From Planctomycetota bacterium (GTDB lineage: Bacteria; Planctomycetota; Planctomycetia; Pirellulales; PNKZ01), in assembly GCA_018242585.1 (NCBI GenBank), contig JAFEBQ010000035.1, positions 1-64,000 on the forward strand: a stretch of DNA of 64,000 nt, in the 5' to 3' direction. Both the position numbers and the translations under genes were made by a program. The notes beneath the pieces are model-generated. The model had not been told where the DNA came from and ran no database searches. It saw only the letters and a list, made by a program, of their open reading frames with translations. The stretch's first letter is position 1. Each line of letters starts with the position of its first letter. Below are positions 8,844 through 16,559 of this stretch, in pieces.

Positions 8844-9902
8844 TCACCTTGCCAGGACGGCGGACTGTTCGCGCGCCAGGTCGTCCAGCCAACATTCGAT
8901 GACGTTGGCCTGATTGATGAAACGGTCCAAAGTTTCGCGCGCCGTCAATGTGCGCTCGACGCACAACGCCGCCAGCTCTTCGTCGGGCCAGGCCAAGGCC
9001 GCGTCGGCCGCCGCCTTGGTCAACAGGGGCGCACCGCTGGCTGGTCCGCCGACCAGCCGCCGCGAAACAGCCGCGAAGAAATCGGTGGTTATCTCGAACA
9101 CGGGGCGAATCCGCTCGCGCTTGGCCGAGGCTTCCTTGCCCGCTTCGTCGGCGTAGGCCAACAGCATCTTGGCGGCGGTCAGTTGATCGAACGGGGCGGC
9201 CGCGAGCAATTCGAGCCAGCGCTGGCGAAACCGCTGCAAGTCTTCGCTGGCCAGTGTCTCGACGGCGTCCAAGCTGCCATTGGCCAACTCGGCCCACTGG
9301 CGAGCGGTGGCCGCGTCGGGTGCGCGGCCCGTCTTCATCAATACGCGCGCCGAGACGTCCGGCGCGAGCGGTCGGAAGCGGATGATCTGGGACCGCGAGC
9401 GAATCGTCGGCAACTGGCGCTCGATGTTGGTGCCGATCAGAAACACGATCGCGCCGGGCGGAGGTTCTTCGAGCGTTTTCAGCAGCGCGTTGGCCCCTTC
9501 CTCGTTAAAAAAGTCCGCGTCGTCGATGATCGCCATGCGGCGACTACCGGGCAGGGGCTTCTGCCAAATATCGTGACAGAGCCCTTCCTGCATCCGGTGT
9601 TCCTGGCGACCGACGATCAGCTCAACGGGGATGAAGTTCTTTTCCTTCGGCATGCCGACTTGCAGCAGGTCGGGATACGTCCCGGCCACGATTTGCACGC
9701 AGCTGGGACACTTGCCGCAGGGATCGAGCAACTCGGGCCGGCGCTCTTGGCAGACTAGGGTTTGAGCCAAGCGCAGCGCGAAGGTTCGTTTGCCGACGCC
9801 CGCGGGACCGACGAACAGGAACGTGCTGGCCAACCGCCCGCGCGCGAGAATGCGGCGGAACTGCTCGGCAACCTCGTCGTGTCCTTCAATGTCGAGCCAC
9901 AT
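8844..9902 (-). CDS. holB: DNA polymerase III delta' subunit
   Basis: HolB is a clamp-loader subunit of the replicative polymerase (AAA+ fold). Visible are the Walker A loop VGPAGVGKRT (31-40), zinc-binding cysteines C51, C62, C65 and C68, a MAIIDDADFFNEEGANALLKTLEEPP Walker-B/sensor region, and IRSRSQIIRF near 170, where the family has its SRC-type sensor. The C-terminal half is helical. It lies 27 bp after tmk and 4 bp before the phosphoesterase gene. The tmk-holB pairing is common in bacteria. Confidence 0.9.
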   Translation of the reverse strand: MWLDIEGHDEVAEQFRRILARGRLASTFLFVGPAGVGKRTFALRLAQTLVCQERRPELLDPCGKCPSCVQIVAGTYPDLLQVGMPKEKNFIPVELIVGRQEHRMQEGLCHDIWQKPLPGSRRMAIIDDADFFNEEGANALLKTLEEPPPGAIVFLIGTNIERQLPTIRSRSQIIRFRPLAPDVSARVLMKTGRAPDAATARQWAELANGSLDAVETLASEDLQRFRQRWLELLAAAPFDQLTAAKMLLAYADEAGKEASAKRERIRPVFEITTDFFAAVSRRLVGGPASGAPLLTKAAADAALAWPDEELAALCVERTLTARETLDRFINQANVIECWLDDLAREQSAVLAR

Positions 9903-9929
9903 GGCGGTTGGATTCCTGCTGTAATTCGA

Positions 9930-10541
9930 TTAGCGATTCCAGGCCGGCAGCGCTTCGATCTCGCGGCGAATCGCGCCCTGCACTTCGTCGACGCTGCTCG
10001 AGGCGTCAATCACTCGGATCGAGTCGCGATGTTCGGCCGCCTCGGCCAGGAAGCCTTGGCGTACGGCGGCGAAGAAGGCTTCGCCACGTTGTTCCATGCG
10101 ATCGAGCGAGCGATTGATTCTGGACCGGGCCACTTCGATCGGCAAGTCGAGCACGATGTTCAAGTCGGGCAGCAAGCCGCCGGTGGCCGTCAGCCCGACG
10201 TTCCAGATTTCAGCCGGTGGCAGCCCGCCCGCGTGTCCCTGATAGACCACGTTGGCCAGTAGAAACCGGTCGGAAAGAACCGTCGCTCCGCGGGCCAAAG
10301 CCGGGCGAATGACCTGTTCGACCATTTGCGCTCGGGCCGCCATGTAGAGGAGCATTTCGCCGCGTCGGCCGATCGGGGTGTCGTGCGTCCCCAGCAGGAT
10401 TTCTCGCACCGCTTCGCCTAGTTCCGTGCTGCCCGGGTCGCGGCAAGTGACCAACTCGCCGCGCGCGGCCAGCCAGCCGGCCAGCAGCTTGAGCTGGGTA
10501 CTCTTGCCGGCTCCGTCAACGCCATCGAGCGAAAGAAACAT
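9930..10541 (-). CDS. tmk: thymidylate kinase
   Basis: Tmk phosphorylates dTMP to dTDP for DNA synthesis. The 203-aa protein has the P-loop GVDGAGKST at residues 7-15, TCRDPGSTELGE with the DR(E/D)PG-type motif, LSDRFLLANVVYQG with the DR(Y/F) motif, and a basic lid region (RSRINRSLDRMEQRGEAFF). It is the first gene of a tmk-holB-phosphoesterase run on the minus strand. Confidence 0.93.
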   Translation of the reverse strand: MFLSLDGVDGAGKSTQLKLLAGWLAARGELVTCRDPGSTELGEAVREILLGTHDTPIGRRGEMLLYMAARAQMVEQVIRPALARGATVLSDRFLLANVVYQGHAGGLPPAEIWNVGLTATGGLLPDLNIVLDLPIEVARSRINRSLDRMEQRGEAFFAAVRQGFLAEAAEHRDSIRVIDASSSVDEVQGAIRREIEALPAWNR

Positions 10542-10624
10542 GCGCGGCCAGAGTCAGGAACCAAGGAACGAATCTCGCGACGCTCGCGACCTGCGAGCAT
10601 TGTACCTGATCGTCGCGCCGCGCG

Positions 10625-11626
10625 TCAGGCGTCGGCCGCTTCGCCATCGCCGTTGGAGGTGGCGTATTTGTCGAGCAACTTGCGTCCTCGTTCGAGGACG
10701 ATCTCGCGCAACCGCCGCGGACGAATCACTCGGGCGTGATCGGCATAGCCCAGGATCCACCACGAGATTTCGTGCAGCCCCGAGACCTGGGCGTGGAAGT
10801 CAAGTGTCCCGTCGGCTCGCCATTCCAGGCGTTGCGTCTTGTGCCAGAGCACCTCGGCCACGTTGTGGGCCACGAGCTTGTCGAAGCGGACGGTCACATG
10901 CTCGTCGGGGCCGGGCTCGGGGATCAGATTCCAGGCGTTGCCGAGCATTTGATCGACGTTGAAGCCGCGCGGCACTCGAAACGATTCGTCCAGGAGTTCC
11001 AGCGCGCAGATGCGGCCGATATTGAAGGTGCGGATCGCGCGGTGCAGGCTCGACCGGCCCACGACGTACCAACTGCGGCGATTGAAGAACAGTTGATATG
11101 GGAACAGCTTGGTGCCGATGCGTTCCCCTTCGGCTAGGCTGTCGTAGGTGATCCGCGCCGCTTTGCGCCGCTGGGTGGCTTGCAACAATTTGTCATAATG
11201 ATCGTGCCGCTCGGCCAGCGGATTGACCGGCCCGAGCCTGATTCGCACGGCACGGGACGCTTCCCGCAGCTCGTCGCGCAGGGGCGATGGCAGCGAGCTT
11301 TCGATCTTGGCCGCGGCCGAGCGCGCCGCGCCGTACAGGGGGATGCCTCGCGAATTGCCCAATTCCTGACAAATGGTCAACAGGGCCAGCGCTTCTTGGG
11401 GCGTGAAATTGGTGGGCGGAAGCAAGACCGCGCCGGGCACGTGGTAGCGCTGGCGATCGTCGTTGAACTCGAGCGGCACGCCCGCCTGGCGCAAGATTTC
11501 CAGGTCGCGAAAGATTGTCCGGCGGCTGACGCCGCATTCACGCGCCAAGGAACTGGCGGTGTGACCCGGGCCGGCTTGCAACAAGCTGATTAGCTCGACC
11601 AGTCGTACGATGCGCGTCTTGGGCAT
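10625..11626 (-). CDS. HTH and WYL-domain transcriptional regulator
   Basis: The 333-aa regulator has an N-terminal DeoR/HTH_11-type helix-turn-helix (LVELISLLQ…SSLARECGVSRRTIFRDLEILRQAG) and a WYL ligand-sensing domain in the middle (AARITYDSL…FPYQLFFNRRSWYVVGRSS…RTFNIGRI). A WCX-type extension follows. Such proteins commonly repress or activate DNA-damage, phage-defence or metabolic genes by binding nucleotides. ATG 11626 is chosen because family proteins begin just before the HTH; an upstream extension to 11770 lacks similarity. The 5' end overlaps the last 89 bases of the TolC-like gene. Confidence 0.88.
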   Translation of the reverse strand: MPKTRIVRLVELISLLQAGPGHTASSLARECGVSRRTIFRDLEILRQAGVPLEFNDDRQRYHVPGAVLLPPTNFTPQEALALLTICQELGNSRGIPLYGAARSAAAKIESSLPSPLRDELREASRAVRIRLGPVNPLAERHDHYDKLLQATQRRKAARITYDSLAEGERIGTKLFPYQLFFNRRSWYVVGRSSLHRAIRTFNIGRICALELLDESFRVPRGFNVDQMLGNAWNLIPEPGPDEHVTVRFDKLVAHNVAEVLWHKTQRLEWRADGTLDFHAQVSGLHEISWWILGYADHARVIRPRRLREIVLERGRKLLDKYATSNGDGEAADA

Positions 11627-13880
11627 GTCGTGATCCGGGCTCGGTGAACGGCTTGTCGAAGATCCCTTGGCGACGGGGCGCGGCCACGGCTTTTCGAGCC
11701 ACCTGGGCGACTGGTTGCCACACCGAGGCGATCGCTGGCACATTTTGGCCAGCCACGCCAGCGGCTGCAACGCCTTCGCCGCGGCCCAAGCGGTTGATGC
11801 TGGTCGACTGGCCTGGGGCTGGCGAAGCCGGCGGCGGCGCCACCTGTTCGGCGGCGGGTTGCTCGGTGGCCGGAGTTGGCTGGGCCGACGGCGGCGAACC
11901 GAGGTTCACGCCAGGCAACTGGTTGATCGCTCCACGGCTGACCACGTTGGGCCGGGTGAAGCCATAGTTGATGAACATGCCCGAGTCGCGATTTTGAGCC
12001 CGCTTGCGAGCATCGACGTAAGCCTTGTCGGCCCAGGGGCCTTCCGACAGGTAGACGCCGTTGTATTCCAACAGCGAACCCTTGCGAGTGTGAACCTGCG
12101 AGATGGTCTGGTTGTACAGGGCCAGCACGTCGTAATAGGTGCTTTCGGCGTCGGCCAACTGGCGCTGGGCGTCGAGCAACAGGTCCAGCGTCACGGTGCC
12201 AGCGTCGTACGCGGCCCGCACGGCGGTCACCTGTCGTTCGGCGGCGACGCGGCGGTTGAAGTTGGTCTGGCACAAGGCATAGAACCGGTCGAGGTTGCGA
12301 ATGGCGTTGGTCAATTGGTGCGAGACTTCGAGTTCCTGATCTTGCAGGATAGCTCGCTCGCGCGCCAATTGCAGTTGTTCATTCCGCACCGCGGCCAGAC
12401 CTTGGCGGAAGCCGAGCGGCATTTGGAAGTTCACGCCCAATTGCCATTCCTGGTAGTTGCCGCCGAGCAGACTCCCCCAGGCGCTGCCGAATGGAACATT
12501 CTGGCCCAGGCGGTTGTCGGTGAACTGGTTGCTGTTGAGCAGGTTGTTGCCCAGGCCGCGCCAGCGGTATAAGGCCTGGGTAGTCAATTGGGGCAAGAGG
12601 TAGTTCTTGGCGGCAATCAATTGCAGTTCGTGCTGCTTGATGAACCAGCGCTGCTTGCGCAGTTCTGGTGCGCGCATCATGGCTTCGGAGTTGATCTCTT
12701 GCCAATCGAACACCACGCGAGCCGTGGTGGGCTCGTCGGCCGGACGAATCAGCCGGCCATCGGTCGGGGCCAGACCCATCATGTACCGCAGTTGGTTTTC
12801 GCTGGTGTACAGATCGCTGAGCGACCCTTCGACTTGGCTGCGGAACAGGAAGTATTGGGCGCGAGCCTGGGCCTCTTTTTCCGCTTCGCCGCCGCGCGAG
12901 CCGGCGCGGTACAGGGCGTAGATCTTCCGCCAGGTGGCCAACGCGCTGTCGCGGCCGGCAACCTTGGCGTCGAGATCGCGATAGTTGTAATACAGGCGCC
13001 AGTAGGTCAGTTCGACTTCCTGGACCAGGTTGCGGACGCCAATTTCGACGTCGGCCACCGATTGGTCGTGATTGATGCGGGCAATTTCCACGCCGGTGTA
13101 GTTGCCGGGAGTGGAGTTCGGACCGGCAATGCGGTTGAACTGGGCGCCGGCCCCTTGCAGCAAGGGATGGTCGAATTCCATTTCAATGTCCGGCTGCCAG
13201 ACATTGTGGAACTGCAGGGTGCCCGAGTTATTCATGTCGTAGTACGTATGGTTGCGCAAGTAAGCGGTGCCGCCGGTCGCGGTCTTCTTCGACAATTGGT
13301 TGGTCTGTTGCGCGTAGTCTTGCTGGTAAATGGCCGGCTGGAAGACGACGCCGTTGATGGCCACGACCGAGTTCTGGGGGCGGTCGTTCTTCTGCCAGAA
13401 GGTGTTGCTCGAAAACTGGGCGTCGAACTGCGACAGCGCCGCCTCCACGCCCGTTTGCGGATTGCTCTCGACGATCGACGGGCCGAAGGTGGTCTGCACG
13501 GTCGCCGGCGCCGTGGTCAAACGGGTCGGGTCGCCGAACCGGCTGCCACCCGCCAGCGAGGGCGAGATGAACGCCTGGGCGCCGAGCGAACGCATGACCT
13601 TGCTGTTGCCCAGCGTGGATTGAATGGCATCTTGCAAAGTCAGATCCCAGACCTCGCGAGTTTCGCTGTTGCTGACGGTCAATGGCGCCTGGCTGCGGGT
13701 AACTTCCAAAAGAGTATCCGTCTTGGTGTCGGGATACTCGACTTTGGTGGCCACGCCCAGATAGTGCGACATGTCGCCGTCGTCGCGGAAATAGAATGGC
13801 CGCGAAGGCGAACAGCCTTGGGCCAAAGCCGCGAGCAGCATGATGGAAACGACAATGCGTTGATGGAGACGCCGCTTCAT
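11538..13880 (-). CDS. TolC-like outer-membrane efflux lipoprotein
   Basis: This 780-aa outer-membrane factor family protein would form the exit duct of a tripartite efflux or secretion machine. MKRRLHQRIVVSIMLLAALAQGC is a lipoprotein signal with lipobox LAQGC, which fixes the start at 13880 rather than 14045. Two long helical repeats of the family follow (VEIGVRNLVQEVELTYWRLYY…; QLTNAIRNLDRFYALCQTN…AYDAGTVTLDLLLDAQRQLADAE). The C-terminal 130 residues are Pro/Ala/Gln-rich and low complexity, and the reading frame runs 89 bp into the WYL regulator gene. No inner-membrane pump or adaptor is next to it. Confidence 0.87.
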   Translation of the reverse strand: MKRRLHQRIVVSIMLLAALAQGCSPSRPFYFRDDGDMSHYLGVATKVEYPDTKTDTLLEVTRSQAPLTVSNSETREVWDLTLQDAIQSTLGNSKVMRSLGAQAFISPSLAGGSRFGDPTRLTTAPATVQTTFGPSIVESNPQTGVEAALSQFDAQFSSNTFWQKNDRPQNSVVAINGVVFQPAIYQQDYAQQTNQLSKKTATGGTAYLRNHTYYDMNNSGTLQFHNVWQPDIEMEFDHPLLQGAGAQFNRIAGPNSTPGNYTGVEIARINHDQSVADVEIGVRNLVQEVELTYWRLYYNYRDLDAKVAGRDSALATWRKIYALYRAGSRGGEAEKEAQARAQYFLFRSQVEGSLSDLYTSENQLRYMMGLAPTDGRLIRPADEPTTARVVFDWQEINSEAMMRAPELRKQRWFIKQHELQLIAAKNYLLPQLTTQALYRWRGLGNNLLNSNQFTDNRLGQNVPFGSAWGSLLGGNYQEWQLGVNFQMPLGFRQGLAAVRNEQLQLARERAILQDQELEVSHQLTNAIRNLDRFYALCQTNFNRRVAAERQVTAVRAAYDAGTVTLDLLLDAQRQLADAESTYYDVLALYNQTISQVHTRKGSLLEYNGVYLSEGPWADKAYVDARKRAQNRDSGMFINYGFTRPNVVSRGAINQLPGVNLGSPPSAQPTPATEQPAAEQVAPPPASPAPGQSTSINRLGRGEGVAAAGVAGQNVPAIASVWQPVAQVARKAVAAPRRQGIFDKPFTEPGSRHAQDAHRTTGRANQLVASRPGSHRQFLGA

Positions 13881-14313
13881 AGGTTTACCGGTCCTGCGAA
13901 GGCAACTTCGATCTCTCCCGCGTCGCACGTTCTGGAGCGGCGGAAGCATTCCGCTACCCGGCGAGCACGGCCTTGGCCTGACGCTCCGCGTTTGCTGGCT
14001 GGGTGAAGACCCTGCGCGCAAACCCCCGGTCGGAGTTTCAGGCAACTAGAAGATCGGCGTGGAGAGCCGGCAAACTTTGAAAAATCGTTAAGATCGTTCT
14101 ATTCGATACAGATTGCCATGTTCGTCTGGTCAATCTGGGGGGCCGCAATTCGCGGCCTGAAGAGCGACTGGCGCGAAAATAGAGAGTCGGCGACGATGAG
14201 GCGGAGCCACACCTCGGCCACGGTGTGAAATGATGGCAACGCTAGCACCGCCTGCGTTGCGCCATCGAAGTGCTAGGTTCCGGTCAATACTAGCTGTGAC
14301 AGCAGCGTCGAAC
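13881..14313. other. intergenic region with no recognised gene
   Basis: This 433-bp stretch separates the TolC-like gene from the cytochrome/WD40 gene. The efflux-gene frame stays open upstream to 14045 but shows no conserved character. 14080-14130 is AT-rich compared with its surroundings and may hold the efflux-gene promoter, but I cannot point to convincing -35 and -10 boxes. Confidence 0.35.
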
Positions 14314-16485
14314 TTATTTGGCCACACTGGCTTGTTGCTGCTTCTTCACGGCGTCGTAGGCTGCCCGCTCGGTCTGAGTGCGGGCCAGGGCGTCCTTGGC
14401 AGCCGCCAGACGTTCACGCAGGCCAGCCAGCGCCACCTCGCGCTCGGCCAAGGCCTTGGCGACCTCGGGCTTGGACTTGTTCAACTTTTCGAGCGTGGCC
14501 TTCAGGGCGACTCCCTGGTCCTTGGTCGGCTTCACCACGGCCACCTTGGACTCGCGGTCCTTCTGCATTGCCGATCGAGCTTCGGTGATGTCAGCGATCT
14601 GCTTGCGCACGCCGTCCAAGCGTTTTTGCGAGTCGGCCAACTTCGACTCGGCGGCTTTGCTGGCCTTGTCAGCAGCGTCCTTCGCCTTGGCCAGTTCCTC
14701 GGTCGGCTTGCTGTCCTTTTGAGCCTGCTCCAGCTTCTTGGCCTGGTCGGCCAGGGCTACTTGCGACTTCTTGGCATCGTTTTGAGCCGAGCGAAGTTGC
14801 GGCTCGACTTCGTTCTGCTGCTTGCGGAGCGCTTCGATCTGGGCGACCGCTTGCTTCATTTTGGCTTCAAGCTGCGGCAGTTCCGTCTCGAGCTTCTTAC
14901 TTGCGGCGGCGTTACTTGCGGCGTCAGCTTCCGCCTTTTTCAAGGCGGCTGCATGGTCATCGACCGGCTTCTTGGCGCCGGCGACGGCATCTTCGGCCTT
15001 CTTTAATTCGGCGGTCAGGGTCGCAATCTGATCCGTCTCACGCTGAACCAACACATCGAGCGTCGGCGGGTTTTGTTGGAACGAGGCCAACAACTTGCCG
15101 TCGGTGGTTTCGAGAATGCAAATCTCGCCGGTCCAATCGCCCGCCAACACGCGGTGGTTGTCATAGGCGGCCGCCACTTCCAGTACCTGATCGGCCATGG
15201 CCGGGAAGGCCCGCAACGACTTGCCGTTTTCGTCCCAAAACTGCACTCTTTTATCGCGGCCGCCGCTGACCAGTTTACCATCGCGGGTGTATTGCACCGC
15301 CGTGGCGCCACCACTGTGAGCGCCCCAACTCTTGATCGGTTTGCCTTCGTCGACGTTCCAAAGCTTGATCGTGCCGTCTTCACTGGCGCTGGCCAGGATT
15401 TTGCCGTCGGCCCGCCAACTCAACGAGCCGACGCCGTTGGTGTGGCCAGCCAGGTTTTGGTATTCGCGCCCGGTCTTCGCTTCCCAGACCAGAATGCCGC
15501 CGCTGCGGTCGCTCGTGGCCAGGTACTTGCCGTTGGGGCTGAACTCGGCGGCGTAGATCCAATCGGTATGCTTGCGCAGGTCGTATTCCATCTCGCCATC
15601 CGAAACGTCGTACACGCGCACAATCCGGCGCGGGCCACCCAGGGCGACCAGCGTCTGGTCAGGGCTAATATCAGCGGCGAGTACCGTGTCGACTTCGTCG
15701 CCGATCTCGGTCACGCGCTCGGCCTTCTTCACGTCATACAGCGCGACGCGGCCCGATTGGCCATTGCGTCCGCCGGCGGCGAGCAGCAACGAGCCATTGC
15801 GGCTGAACCGCAACACTTGCGGCACACCCTCGGCGAACGGCAGCACGCCAATCATCTGGGCCTTGTCCGTGTTGAACAGCAAAATCTGCTTCTGGCCCGC
15901 GGCGGCGGCCAGGGGGGCCCAAGGGCTGGCGGCCAGGGCGGTGATCGCGCCGGGCCGGGCCGAAACCACGAGCGGTTGGCGGAACACCTGCTCGGGCATC
16001 GGCGGCGGACCTGCGGGCTTTTGCATCGAAGCCGTCGCGTTCAGTTCCAGGTTCTTTTTCTTGGCCGTCTTGATCTTCGAGTTGGGGTTCTCGAGCGCGC
16101 CGTCCAGAATCCATTGCTTGATGATGTTCAGCTTGGCCTCGGGCAGCTTGTCCTGCTCCGGCGGCATCTTGGGTGCTTCTTTATGCGACACCAGGGTCCA
16201 CAAACGCGAATTGTCCAAGTCACCGGCAAACACCACGTCGCCGCCAGCGCCGCCACGCATGGTCGACGCATACGAGTCGAGCGCCAAATCGCTCTTGGCC
16301 TGATCCTGGTTGTGGCAGGTGTAACAATGCTCGCGGAAGACAGCCTGGACTTCGGTGAAAGTCACCCTGGGCTTGTCGCCGGCGGGCTTGGCGTCTTCGG
16401 CCATCGCGGCCGGAGCGGCCAGCCCCAGCAGGCCCCAGGTGGCGATTAAGCAAGCATGTCGCATCGTCTGGGCGGCGAACAACAT
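14314..16485 (-). CDS. planctomycete cytochrome c plus WD40-repeat protein
   Basis: The 723-aa secreted protein (signal peptide MLFAAQTMRHACLIATWGLLGLAAPAAMAED) starts with a planctomycete cytochrome c domain carrying one heme site, HCYTCHN (about residues 53-59), and the KMPPEQDKLP segment with a candidate Met ligand. The middle is a WD40 propeller (AEFSPNGKYLATSDRSGGILVWEAKTG, LSWRADGKILASASEDGTIKLWNVDEG). The last 230 residues are Ala/Lys/Glu-rich and probably coiled coil. GAGGAG lies 11 bases before the ATG. It is the last gene of a four-gene cluster with DUF1549/1553, PPC and DUF1501 proteins. The cellular function is unknown. Confidence 0.87.
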   Translation of the reverse strand: MLFAAQTMRHACLIATWGLLGLAAPAAMAEDAKPAGDKPRVTFTEVQAVFREHCYTCHNQDQAKSDLALDSYASTMRGGAGGDVVFAGDLDNSRLWTLVSHKEAPKMPPEQDKLPEAKLNIIKQWILDGALENPNSKIKTAKKKNLELNATASMQKPAGPPPMPEQVFRQPLVVSARPGAITALAASPWAPLAAAAGQKQILLFNTDKAQMIGVLPFAEGVPQVLRFSRNGSLLLAAGGRNGQSGRVALYDVKKAERVTEIGDEVDTVLAADISPDQTLVALGGPRRIVRVYDVSDGEMEYDLRKHTDWIYAAEFSPNGKYLATSDRSGGILVWEAKTGREYQNLAGHTNGVGSLSWRADGKILASASEDGTIKLWNVDEGKPIKSWGAHSGGATAVQYTRDGKLVSGGRDKRVQFWDENGKSLRAFPAMADQVLEVAAAYDNHRVLAGDWTGEICILETTDGKLLASFQQNPPTLDVLVQRETDQIATLTAELKKAEDAVAGAKKPVDDHAAALKKAEADAASNAAASKKLETELPQLEAKMKQAVAQIEALRKQQNEVEPQLRSAQNDAKKSQVALADQAKKLEQAQKDSKPTEELAKAKDAADKASKAAESKLADSQKRLDGVRKQIADITEARSAMQKDRESKVAVVKPTKDQGVALKATLEKLNKSKPEVAKALAEREVALAGLRERLAAAKDALARTQTERAAYDAVKKQQQASVAK

Positions 16486-16559
16486 CGAATCGGATACTCC
16501 TCAAACTTCGCCGTCGGGCGACGCTTGATTGGTCGAACAGGTAGGATGAACGGGCAGGT

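Noticed and set aside
13881-14045. 55-codon N-terminal extension of the TolC-like protein
   Set aside because: The lipoprotein signal peptide begins at 13880. The extension is Arg/Pro-rich and unlike any export signal.
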